A stretch of DNA of 42,330 nt, from contig JAKAXD010000009.1 of NCBI GenBank assembly GCA_021816725.1, positions 1 through 42,330 on the forward strand, in the 5' to 3' direction. Every line of letters begins with the position of its first letter. Positions within the stretch are counted from its first letter, which is position 1. Of this stretch, positions 8,466 through 15,959 are shown piece by piece. The position numbers and the translations under genes are program-made. The notes under the pieces were generated by a model. That model was not told where the DNA came from. It ran no database searches and saw only the letters and a program-made list of their open reading frames with translations. The stretch is from Thermoplasmata archaeon (lineage in GTDB: Archaea; Thermoplasmatota; Thermoplasmata; Thermoplasmatales; GCA-001856825).

Positions 8466-8941
8466 CTCTTGTAACCTATGTCTCTCAGGAAATTCTTTCT
8501 TTCAAGTGCTTCTTCTTCAGTTTCTGTCCCTAGAGGCTTCTGTCCATCAATGACGCCGATTATGCCCCTTCCCTCCCCCTCATCTGCAATTACTACAGAA
8601 AGGGGGTTGGACGTTGCAGCGTAAAGACCGAGAACCTCAGGTACACTCCTGATGTGTGGTATGACGTTTATTGGAAAGGCATCTGCCAGGTGGACTATGA
8701 AAGCATGACCTGCCCCGATTCTCTCAGCATTACGGACAGCGCGTTTTATGAGGGTATCGTCATTTCCGTCAAATCTAATGAGCCTTTTCCCTGAAGCTTC
8801 GCAAAATGCAATTCCGAACTTGGCAGAGGGAGAAGAATTCTTTATAGCTTCGTAGAGGTCTTCCACGGTCTTTATGAAGTGTGACTGCCCTATGATTACA
8901 TTCTCTTCATCCTTTTCGATGTGTACAACTGAAAAATTCAC
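8462..8941 (-). CDS. Adenosine-specific kinase family protein (DUF355)
   Basis: A 159-residue protein that matches the small archaeal/thermophile family DUF355, annotated as adenosine-specific kinase from structure-based work. Characteristic segments are ENVIIGQSHFIKTVEDLYEA near residue 13, FGIAFCEASGKRLIRFDGND near 42, VHLADAFPINVIPHIRSVPE near 84 and VIDGQKPLGTE near 130; the length is normal. The biochemical role in vivo is uncertain. First gene of a three-gene set with methyltransferase and Toprim proteins, which may mean a nucleotide or RNA-related job. It diverges from the small gene at 8996. Confidence 0.85.
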   Translation of the reverse strand: MNFSVVHIEKDEENVIIGQSHFIKTVEDLYEAIKNSSPSAKFGIAFCEASGKRLIRFDGNDDTLIKRAVRNAERIGAGHAFIVHLADAFPINVIPHIRSVPEVLGLYAATSNPLSVVIADEGEGRGIIGVIDGQKPLGTETEEEALERKNFLRDIGYKR

Positions 8942-8961
8942 TAATTATCAATAAATACACG

Positions 8962-8970
8962 CATAAATTT
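8962..8970 (+). promoter_or_regulatory. TATA box for the gene at 8996
   Basis: ATAAATTTA is centred about 29 nt ahead of the GTG at 8996, placing transcription start at or very near the start codon. Confidence 0.4.
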
Positions 8971-8995
8971 ATTTTCCTTGTGGGGATAGAAAATA

Positions 8996-9343
8996 GTGAA
9001 AGCGATACTCGTAAGGAGAGAGAAGGCAAATGTTCTGAGGGAAGATCTTATTTCCAAGCAAATAGAATTCTATGAAGAAAGGGACAATTTTCATCTCCTG
9101 TTCATATTCCCCGGTCAAATAAAGGATGCTGATTCCACGTACAAATACAGCTACCTAGTTGAAGATTCAGTCGATGAGGTAAGTGTTTCAGGGAGCACGT
9201 TCAAGATTGTTGGCTCACACGAAGCGATCAACCGCTTTGCAGGCAAATTCGAGGAAAAGGGGTTGAAAGTGAAGATGGAAGAACCTGACAACGTTATTGA
9301 AATTAAGAAATGGGGTTCCAAATACCTTATCAGTGTCTCCTGA
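8996..9343 (+). CDS. Conserved-looking small protein of unknown function
   Basis: A 115-residue hydrophilic protein starting with GTG, probably leaderless. No known motif is visible. Secondary structure reads as alternating strands and helices (LLFIFPGQIKD, KIVGSHEAINRFAGKFEEKG), consistent with a small alpha/beta fold. Its 3' end overlaps the convergent rpl15e by 14 nt. Codon use and amino acid composition resemble its neighbours, so it looks like a real gene. No function can be assigned. Confidence 0.6.
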   Translation: MKAILVRREKANVLREDLISKQIEFYEERDNFHLLFIFPGQIKDADSTYKYSYLVEDSVDEVSVSGSTFKIVGSHEAINRFAGKFEEKGLKVKMEEPDNVIEIKKWGSKYLISVS

Positions 9344-9923
9344 GTCTCCCTTTTGCCCTTATGGAAGGTCTGGACTTCACGGTTCCCTTGCCCTTCGTTG
9401 CCAGCCCTCTCGATTTCTTTCCTGCTGTCGATAGTCCCCTGAATACCCTTCCCTTCTGAACATTTTCAGTTGTCCATTTCAGGTTCTTGTCCTTAGAAAT
9501 TGCTGGAACTTTTGGGTCAACGAACATCACTTCGTAGAATTTGTGTTTTCCATCCTCTGCCAGGTAGTAGGAATTCAGAAGCACGAGGTTGGGGTATCTC
9601 CTTTGCGCCCTTTCTTCCGCTATCCACTTTGAGCTTTTCCCGTGAGTGATCTTGTTATAACCGTATCTCCTGGGTCTCCTGCCACCAAGTATCTTTGCCT
9701 TGTGGAGTCCTCCCCTGCTGACCTTCACCCTAACTACGACGAATCCAGGTTTTGCCTTATAACCGAGCGCCCTAGCCCTCGACAATTTAGTTGGAGTTGA
9801 AATTCTCTCTACTGTGCCTGATGCTCTCCACTCTGTCATTCTCTCTCTTACCATTCCTTTCATTTCTTCCTTCGATGTCAGAAAGTTTTCAGGCTGGAAC
9901 GAATAACTACTTTTTGAGGGCAA
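9330..9923 (-). CDS. rpl15e: Large subunit ribosomal protein L15e
   Basis: A 197-residue basic protein matching archaeal/eukaryotic L15e over its length: RMTEWRASGTVERI near 28, KLSRARALGYKAKPGFVVVR near 47, KITHGKSSKWIAEERAQRRY near 91, LNSYYLAEDGKHKFYEV near 115 and GRVFRGLSTAGKKSRGL near 157. It is a component of the 50S subunit. The start codon is TTG at 9923: the sequence GGTGA lies five bases upstream, and the first residues (MPSKSSYSF) align with the usual N-terminus. Expressed from its own promoter in the 158-nt divergent gap shared with the next gene. Confidence 0.96.
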   Translation of the reverse strand: MPSKSSYSFQPENFLTSKEEMKGMVRERMTEWRASGTVERISTPTKLSRARALGYKAKPGFVVVRVKVSRGGLHKAKILGGRRPRRYGYNKITHGKSSKWIAEERAQRRYPNLVLLNSYYLAEDGKHKFYEVMFVDPKVPAISKDKNLKWTTENVQKGRVFRGLSTAGKKSRGLATKGKGTVKSRPSIRAKGRLRRH

Positions 9924-10081
9924 TTTACTTCACCTTTGAGCAAAGAGGATTGTGACTTGTTATATATTGATTTCCCACGCATCAAGTGTTATATTGTGTC
10001 AGATGAGATGTTTTCCCTAAGAACAGTTTTCAGTGGAAATGATTCATAACTCTAATATACGCCTCTCCTATCTGAAGAAAG

Positions 10082-10591
10082 ATGAGCAGCATAAGAATAG
10101 ACCTTCCCCCAGATAAGGCGGCGATAATACTCAAGAGAATCCAGAACAGGCTCAGCACTTACAAGGGTTATAAGGCAGGAACGGACGCAAGGATATCATC
10201 TCAGGCCCTTGGGGACGATATAGAAAAGAGGATAGAGGTCTCATCGACAAATTTCAGGGCGGCAATAGATAACTTGGAGATGTACGATAAGCACGCTGAG
10301 AAGGTGAAAGCAGAGGAAGTGCTGAAGATGATAGAAGGCCTCAAGGAAAAGAGGGTCATTGTCCCATCAGAGCCACTTCTAGTTGATGAGGCACAGATCC
10401 AGAAGTTCTACCTCCTTGACGAATCTGGCTTCAGGAATTCAATCGACCTTCTGGACAACATCAACAGTTTCAGGTCAGCTTCAATATCCGGTGACTTTGA
10501 CGAAGGCATACTGAACAAGATCAAGGAAAATATAGAAAAAATAAGCAGTTTCGTTGACGAAAAGAATTCGTCACTCAACAGTAAAAGTTAG
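10082..10591 (+). CDS. Unknown helical protein
   Basis: A 169-residue, charged, mostly helical protein with no signal peptide or membrane segment. A C-terminal helix (FDEGILNKIKENIEKISSFV) and a middle segment (AEKVKAEEVLKMIEGLKEKR) could form coiled coils. I do not recognise the family; it may be restricted to Thermoplasmata. The ATG follows an AT-rich stretch (TAATATACG about 30 nt upstream) that can serve as TATA box, suggesting a short leader. It diverges from rpl15e and its stop overlaps the stop of the convergent alcohol dehydrogenase by four bases. Confidence 0.65.
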   Translation: MSSIRIDLPPDKAAIILKRIQNRLSTYKGYKAGTDARISSQALGDDIEKRIEVSSTNFRAAIDNLEMYDKHAEKVKAEEVLKMIEGLKEKRVIVPSEPLLVDEAQIQKFYLLDESGFRNSIDLLDNINSFRSASISGDFDEGILNKIKENIEKISSFVDEKNSSLNSKS

Positions 10592-11601
10592 AATTTTATG
10601 TATGCCTTGCCGAACAGTTCCCTGTTCTTCATGGCCCTATAAGCCTCTCCAACTTCTTCCAGTGAATAGACCTTCCCTACAACGGGGGTTATCTTGCCCT
10701 CGCTTGATAGCTTCAGCGCCTTCTCCACGCTCTTCTTTGTTGAACTCACGCTGCCTGCAATTGAATTGCCTTTGAGTATCAGGTTTCCGAGTGGAAGACT
10801 CACTGGATTGACATCAACGTTCCCCACTACCACTACCCTCCCTCCGAACTTCAGCGACCTGAAACCATCCATGAAGGTAGGCGATCCTACGGTTTCAAGC
10901 ACAATATCAACGCCCTCCTTGGATATTTCCTTCACCTTTTTAGAGAAGTCACTTCCGCTAACAACAAAATCAGCGCCAGCCTTCCTTATCCCTTCACTCT
11001 TCCATTCGCTGCTTGTCTCTGCTATAACAGTCGCGCCCAGGGCCTTCCCAATCTGGACTGCATGTGACCCAACCCCTCCTCCTGCCCCTGTAATGAGCAA
11101 AGTCTGCCCCTCCCTCAGTCCACCAACAACATCCAGTGCCTGGACGACCATTCCCGTCACGCAGGCAGCTATGGCAGCGGCCTCAGGACTCACATTCTGG
11201 GGAACCTTCACGAGAGATATTTCCGGTATGTTGATATATTTCCTATAAGCGCCGTTCATGTTTTCTCCGAATGTTTTCTTGTCCCTGCAAAGGTTTTCCC
11301 TGCCTGACCTGCAGTATTCACAGACCCCGCAGGGGACGTAAATGAGACTTGTAACCCTGTCCCCAACCTTGAATTTTGTCACCTTGGGGCCAACTTTCCT
11401 GACCGTTCCGGAAATTTCGTGGCCTGGAACTATTGGAAGTACCAGTCTTGGCATGAAACCTTCCATTGTGAGTATATCCCTGTAACAAATTCCGGTCTCG
11501 ATCTGTTCTACTTGAACTTCATCCTCCCTCAAAGGTTCAATCTCTATCTCTTGAACCCGAGGGTACTCCTTTGTCTTGGTAAGGACTGCCGCTTTCTGCA
11601 T
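10588..11601 (-). CDS. Zinc-type medium-chain alcohol dehydrogenase
   Basis: A 337-residue medium-chain dehydrogenase/reductase. Catalytic zinc ligands are in GICYRD (C38) and PGHE (H61, E62); the structural zinc loop CGVCEYCRSGRENLC (starting near 91) has all four cysteines. The NAD(P)-binding motif is LLITGAGGGVGSHAVQ near 168. The GICYRDILTMEGFMPR and Y/LIYVPCGVCEYC segments resemble archaeal enzymes described as acryloyl-CoA reductase in Sulfolobales, so a role in CoA-linked acyl reduction is possible, but a general alcohol dehydrogenase remains equally likely. It is separated by 29 nt from the upstream methionine synthase gene on the same strand and has a TATA-like TTTATTCC ahead of the ATG. 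Confidence 0.9.
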   Translation of the reverse strand: MQKAAVLTKTKEYPRVQEIEIEPLREDEVQVEQIETGICYRDILTMEGFMPRLVLPIVPGHEISGTVRKVGPKVTKFKVGDRVTSLIYVPCGVCEYCRSGRENLCRDKKTFGENMNGAYRKYINIPEISLVKVPQNVSPEAAAIAACVTGMVVQALDVVGGLREGQTLLITGAGGGVGSHAVQIGKALGATVIAETSSEWKSEGIRKAGADFVVSGSDFSKKVKEISKEGVDIVLETVGSPTFMDGFRSLKFGGRVVVVGNVDVNPVSLPLGNLILKGNSIAGSVSSTKKSVEKALKLSSEGKITPVVGKVYSLEEVGEAYRAMKNRELFGKAYIKF

Positions 11602-11630
11602 GTTTCTGAATCAACTATTGGAATAAATGC

Positions 11631-12638
11631 TTATAGAGATTTTGCAACCTCATCCCTTGCAAGCGACATGTTCCTGAGCTTCTCGAAACCAACTTCCCTG
11701 CTCCTTGTCCTCAGTCCACAATCTGGGTTGATCCTGAGTCTTTCTGGCTCAATGTACTTCAAGGCATATTCTATTCTTTCTCTTATTAGAGGGATAGGTT
11801 CCAGGTAGTCCCTGTGTATGTCCGTTACCCCAAGTCCCAGGCTTATCTTCCTTGTCATAGTGTCCGCCGTCTCCTTGAATCTTCTCACATCTTCATACCC
11901 CTTTCTTTCCCCTTCCTGCGAGATCGGATCCCTGTTAGCAAATTCCAGGTTGTAAACAGACACATTAAGTGAAGGTGCAATATCAAAAAGAAGGCCGTAA
12001 TCAGTGCTGTAGCAGACATGAAGGTGCGTTTCAATGCCTTCGATACCCTTCACGCTCTCATTCACCGAATCGAGGACGATCTTCATCTCCTCCGGGTGAG
12101 TCGTAGCGGCAGGCTCGTCTATCTGTATCTGCAGTGTGCCTTCCCCCCAGGCAGATTTCAGGTCCCTTATTTCCTCATTCATTATCTTCCCGAAAGCCAT
12201 AGCGAGTTCCTCCCTGCTCTTGTAGTGGTCATTGAAGGACCAATCCATGAGAGTATATGGCCCCGTGACTGGTATCTTTATGTTGTTCTTCTTCAGTTCC
12301 TTGAAAAGGTGGACCTCTTCTATGTGAAATGGCTTCTTCCTGAGTATGTCGCCGTAAACGCTCCCCTTGTTGTAGTACCTGTTGTCAAACGATCTGACCG
12401 GTCCAAAAATTTCTACGCCTTCCATCCTAGAAATGGGATGTTCATACATCTCCCACCTGAACATCTCTCCTCCCACTCCAACGTTCATCAGACCGCTCTT
12501 CTCAAAAAGATCAAGAGTTTCCAACGTAGCCCTCTTGGCGACTTCAATGAACTCTTCTTCTTTGTAAGACCTGAATTTAGACGAGAGGTAGGTTGGTTTC
12601 CTGAAACTGCCTATCTCCTGCGTAACAAGATCCATCAT
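11631..12638 (-). CDS. Cobalamin-independent methionine synthase, catalytic (C-terminal) part
   Basis: A 335-residue protein corresponding to the C-terminal catalytic barrel of MetE. Zinc/homocysteine-site residues are visible: the HxC of THLHVCYSTDY near 211 and the second Cys in RINPDCGLRTR near 303; IQIDEPA near 172 and IPVTGPYTLMDWSF near 121 are family motifs. It transfers a methyl group to homocysteine; the methyl donor of archaeal core MetE proteins is not always methyltetrahydrofolate. The ATG overlaps the stop of the preceding gene (ATGA) with GGTGG upstream, so both are translated together. Bacterial MetE is a single chain of roughly twice this size. Confidence 0.93.
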   Translation of the reverse strand: MMDLVTQEIGSFRKPTYLSSKFRSYKEEEFIEVAKRATLETLDLFEKSGLMNVGVGGEMFRWEMYEHPISRMEGVEIFGPVRSFDNRYYNKGSVYGDILRKKPFHIEEVHLFKELKKNNIKIPVTGPYTLMDWSFNDHYKSREELAMAFGKIMNEEIRDLKSAWGEGTLQIQIDEPAATTHPEEMKIVLDSVNESVKGIEGIETHLHVCYSTDYGLLFDIAPSLNVSVYNLEFANRDPISQEGERKGYEDVRRFKETADTMTRKISLGLGVTDIHRDYLEPIPLIRERIEYALKYIEPERLRINPDCGLRTRSREVGFEKLRNMSLARDEVAKSL

Positions 12639-13507
12639 TCACCACCCTTGAAGCTGAAAATCTTCTTGTCTGCAATGACCCTTGGTAAGAAATCAAAACT
12701 CTCTGTGTTTGCAACCACCATTTTTTGGAAATCTTCTGAGTATTGTTTGACTTTCTGTAAGATACCATCGTTGATCCTTGTTGATTGGGCATCAACTATC
12801 TTGATACCTGGGATTTCGCAGTACTTTGAGTACGTGTAAGGGTTGTCAGAAATGATAGAAAAGAATTTCATTCCTTCTAGAGCCTTTAGTTTCTTTGCGC
12901 TGTCCGTTACTACGAGGAATGTAGTAACAGCTTCCGTTATATCACCATAAATTCCAATGTCATCAGATTCGAAAGGTTCGTAGATTAATAGCCTTCTCAT
13001 CTTTATCTTCTTAATGATTTCAAGGTAAGTATCTTTCAATCTTTCTTTAATGTCCATGAAGTTACCTGTTATTTTACTCATCTTCAGCAGTGAGTTAATC
13101 CCAGGAAGGAAATATAGGTAAGATTCACTGTCAAGTTCGTGATAAGCCGGCAAAGGAGGGTTTTCCTCAACTTCCCTGAACTCATTCATTTCAAGGAGTT
13201 TTCCAATTTTCTCTATCTCAGGCTCTCGATAGAAGGTGTTAGTTGCTTTGTACCTAGCTAGCGGGCCTAGTTTGATTCCATCTATGGATAGTACGACAGG
13301 ACGTAGCAGATCGTACCAGTTGAAGAGCGGGTCCGTAAAGTAATCAATGGACGCCTCGTTCATTAGATCGTAGTATCTTCTAGATTCCTCTTCTATTATT
13401 GATGAGGTTTCCTTTGACGTTAGTTGACCCTTCTCCCATTTCCCGTAAGCTTTCCGTAGATTCTCACTCCTAGGGTATATGCCATACAGTAAAGAAATCA
13501 GTTCCAT
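12635..13507 (-). CDS. MetE N-terminal-domain-like protein
   Basis: A 290-residue protein resembling the non-catalytic N-terminal barrel of MetE: YGIYPRSENLRKAYGKWEKG at the start matches the YPRxGxxRxxKxAxExYWxG opening of that domain, and TDPLFNWYDLLRPVV near 58 corresponds to its next conserved segment. Zinc ligands are absent, as expected for this half. In bacterial MetE the N-terminal barrel helps bind the folate donor. Here it is encoded as a separate gene, immediately upstream of and coupled to the catalytic part, so the two products probably form one enzyme. The region 13508-13779 upstream holds its promoter and the end of the preceding surface-protein transcript. Confidence 0.75.
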   Translation of the reverse strand: MELISLLYGIYPRSENLRKAYGKWEKGQLTSKETSSIIEEESRRYYDLMNEASIDYFTDPLFNWYDLLRPVVLSIDGIKLGPLARYKATNTFYREPEIEKIGKLLEMNEFREVEENPPLPAYHELDSESYLYFLPGINSLLKMSKITGNFMDIKERLKDTYLEIIKKIKMRRLLIYEPFESDDIGIYGDITEAVTTFLVVTDSAKKLKALEGMKFFSIISDNPYTYSKYCEIPGIKIVDAQSTRINDGILQKVKQYSEDFQKMVVANTESFDFLPRVIADKKIFSFKGGE

Positions 13508-13718
13508 GTTTCCTTTCTCCTATTTACAATTCCAAATGATGTTCCAATCTGGCCATCGAATTCTGTCTTTCTACCCGAGTTATTAGAACTCATTGGTAAA
13601 TTTGTTAATGTCCTATATGATATTAAATATTCTTAACCCTGAAAGGAAAAATTTGTGTTGTTATAAGCAACCATGTAGAGCTCCCCAATAAGTAAATTGT
13701 GGGGCTTCAATTACTTTC

Positions 13719-13745
13719 AAACAAAAAACAATTAAAAAATATGAA
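13719..13745 (-). terminator. T-rich terminator of the repeat surface-protein gene
   Basis: Read on the reverse strand, about 35 nt after the stop of the 13780 gene, there are T runs (ATTTTTTAATTGTTTTTTG), the usual archaeal terminator form. A weak hairpin with a bulge (CCCCAAT/ATTGTGGGG, 13683-13704) follows further on. Confidence 0.45.
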
Positions 13746-13779
13746 CAGGGTCGTAAAGATCTCTTCGCCCGGCCTTGCT

Positions 13780-15774
13780 TCATTTCACTTTGTCCCCCAT
13801 TATCTTTAGCGTGCTTCTGGCGCTGAGCATAGCGAGTGTTGCGATTCCGGTCAGGGCTACAAGGAATGCGATAATTACGATATCAAATAGCGATGGAGGA
13901 TCCTCCATTGTAGCTTGAGTGCTGGCAGACTTGATGCTGTTCAAGGAAGTTGTAACTACGCCAAGATTGGTCTCGATAGTGGCGGTGTTGTTTGATACAT
14001 CAGTAATGGTTCCGGTTAAATTACCAAGACAGGTTTCGATGTACGCATATGAGTTATTTAGCCATGGGGTGTCAATGTTCGTATCAAATATGCTGGTGTT
14101 GATATCGTCAAGGGAAGCTTCAATATTTCCGTCAGTCGTCATGAGATCGGCAGTATCCCCAGAAATTTTTACAATAGTTGAATTGAGCGATTTCAGGGGG
14201 ATCTGGATATTTCCTATAGAGGTGTTCATTTGGATCATTCCCTGATGTATGGCGTAGATAGTTGCATTTATTGAATTCAATGACGTCTTGATGGACCCTA
14301 CATCAGTCTGCAAAATCGCATAATCTCCGTCCATTCCCTTGAAGGAGGCATTCAGTGATTCAATCGAAGTTGTGACGTCACCGATTGCTGTCTCAATCTG
14401 CGCTTCTCCTGAAGTTACTGATGTAACTGTTGTGCTTAAGGACGAAAGCGAAGTTTGAACGATTCCGACGTCTGTTATTAGAGTGGCCTCTCCCTTACTT
14501 ATAGATTGAACCGAAGCATTGATACTCCCCAGAGGTACCTGCAAACTCCCAACATCAGTCAAAATTGTTGCTTGTCCATTGTTTATGTTTTTAATTGTAG
14601 CACCTATGGCATTTAGATTTGTACTTACGTTGCCAACAGAAGTTTCGAGATTTATTGTGTTACCTTTAACCGATATTATAGTGGCATTTATTGATGATAA
14701 AGATGTCTTAACCATACCGAGCGTCGTGTTGAGATATGATATTCCAGAACTAATTCCTACGACGGTAGCATCTATTGAATTAAGGTTAGTTGTCATAGTT
14801 CCAAACGATGTCTGCAATTCTGCAACATCTCCATTTATTGAAACAACAGCCGCATTCAGTTGAGAAATTGGTATCGAAAGGCTCTGATTTATAGAGTTGG
14901 TGATTTCTGCCAACTGATTAGAAGTTATTCCATAAAGATAAGCTCCATCTCCTTGTATCAGATGAATCGTGTATCCTTGAGACGTTATTGGAGAGCAAGG
15001 TGTGACAATAGTAGAGTTATTTAAAAACGAAATATAGGCAGATATTGAACTTGGAGTTGTTGCTCCGCCAGAATCGCCTATAAATTCATATATAGAAAAA
15101 TTGACTTCTAATATATCGGCACTAGAAAGAAACCTCCATGAATTTACTTGAGTGTTAGCTATTGCAGATCCAGGCAAAGGCACAGGGTACAAGATAACTT
15201 GCGAAACGTTATTCCAAAATGTGAAATTTGCTCTCCCAACTAACATAAAGTTGTACCCAACCGATGCTGTTGTAGTTGCCATCCAGATTTGACTTTCTTC
15301 CACCACGATTAACTTGTGAACGGTAATTGGAATAGTTATCTCTGACATAGGTACGATCTGATACCCAACATTCCACCACATGCCTGGTTGGTCATTAGGC
15401 ATTTCAAATGAAAAGAATAGGTAGTACCCCGAAGGATTCAAATTGCCGGTATATGCTGGAAAGGCATCAAGAGTCTCGTAAGAAGAACCGTTTAGAGTAA
15501 CTGTCACCATGTAGTAAGACACAGAAGGAACAGTACTACCCAGGTAATATGACTCATTTATCAATTGCCCAGGAAAGGCATTCATAGGACCTGTCTGAAC
15601 CGAGCTTAGAGGAACAGGAGACAGATCATTGTCAGGCATAGCTCCAGTTCCATTTGAATTGAGCTTCGATTCATTTGCGAAGTTGTGATTGAAGACCGCG
15701 GTTCCATAAGCACCGAAAACAATTGTTGCCAATATAAGAAAGATCACTATTTTCCTATCGAAGTGACTACCCAT
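13780..15774 (-). CDS. Secreted membrane-anchored protein with 28-residue repeats (possible S-layer stalk)
   Basis: A 664-residue protein. Residues 9-27 form a signal/anchor helix after a basic start (HFDRK). Residues about 60-300 look beta-rich (many Tyr, Trp, Ser, Thr) and form an ectodomain. Residues about 308-615 hold roughly eleven imperfect tandem repeats, mostly 28 residues, with consensus near ATIxSIxxGxAxLxTxVGxVxTSLxSIN; 28 is four heptads and the hydrophobic spacing fits a coiled coil. Residues 630-651 are a transmembrane helix followed by a short basic tail. There are about twenty N-x-S/T sequons and only two cysteines (C260, C582). The architecture resembles SlaB-type stalks that anchor archaeal surface layers; an adhesin is the alternative. 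No family can be named with certainty. Confidence 0.75.
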   Translation of the reverse strand: MGSHFDRKIVIFLILATIVFGAYGTAVFNHNFANESKLNSNGTGAMPDNDLSPVPLSSVQTGPMNAFPGQLINESYYLGSTVPSVSYYMVTVTLNGSSYETLDAFPAYTGNLNPSGYYLFFSFEMPNDQPGMWWNVGYQIVPMSEITIPITVHKLIVVEESQIWMATTTASVGYNFMLVGRANFTFWNNVSQVILYPVPLPGSAIANTQVNSWRFLSSADILEVNFSIYEFIGDSGGATTPSSISAYISFLNNSTIVTPCSPITSQGYTIHLIQGDGAYLYGITSNQLAEITNSINQSLSIPISQLNAAVVSINGDVAELQTSFGTMTTNLNSIDATVVGISSGISYLNTTLGMVKTSLSSINATIISVKGNTINLETSVGNVSTNLNAIGATIKNINNGQATILTDVGSLQVPLGSINASVQSISKGEATLITDVGIVQTSLSSLSTTVTSVTSGEAQIETAIGDVTTSIESLNASFKGMDGDYAILQTDVGSIKTSLNSINATIYAIHQGMIQMNTSIGNIQIPLKSLNSTIVKISGDTADLMTTDGNIEASLDDINTSIFDTNIDTPWLNNSYAYIETCLGNLTGTITDVSNNTATIETNLGVVTTSLNSIKSASTQATMEDPPSLFDIVIIAFLVALTGIATLAMLSARSTLKIMGDKVK
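13930..14853 (-). repeat. Tandem 84-bp coding repeats
   Basis: About eleven degenerate 84-bp units encoding 28-residue repeats in the surface protein. Repeat units share protein more than DNA pattern, so they are old or under selection; one unit near residues 561-589 departs from the pattern (DTNIDTPWLNNSYAYIE). Confidence 0.8.
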
Positions 15775-15959
15775 TCTTGGCCCCCCAATTAATGAGATTC
15801 ACAAAATATAACTCGGTTTCTCTTTTATTATGTAATACCGTATGATGCCCAGGTAATTTGAGTAAGAATATTCATGAAATCTAAAGGTCCACTTATAAAC
15901 AATTTCTATAAGTGGTCATTAAAGCTTATCTCGTTGCTCATCATTATCTGCAGATAAGA

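Noticed and set aside
10694..11248. 184-codon frame opposite the alcohol dehydrogenase
   Set aside because: Ser/Thr/Pro-rich shadow of a real gene with clear catalytic motifs on the other strand.
12018..12839. 273-codon forward frame opposite the two methionine synthase genes
   Set aside because: It spans the junction of two real reverse-strand genes and shows no protein family character.
13683..13704. CCCCAAT...ATTGTGGGG imperfect hairpin
   Set aside because: The stem is bulged and lies beyond the T-rich terminator, so I do not call it a separate feature.
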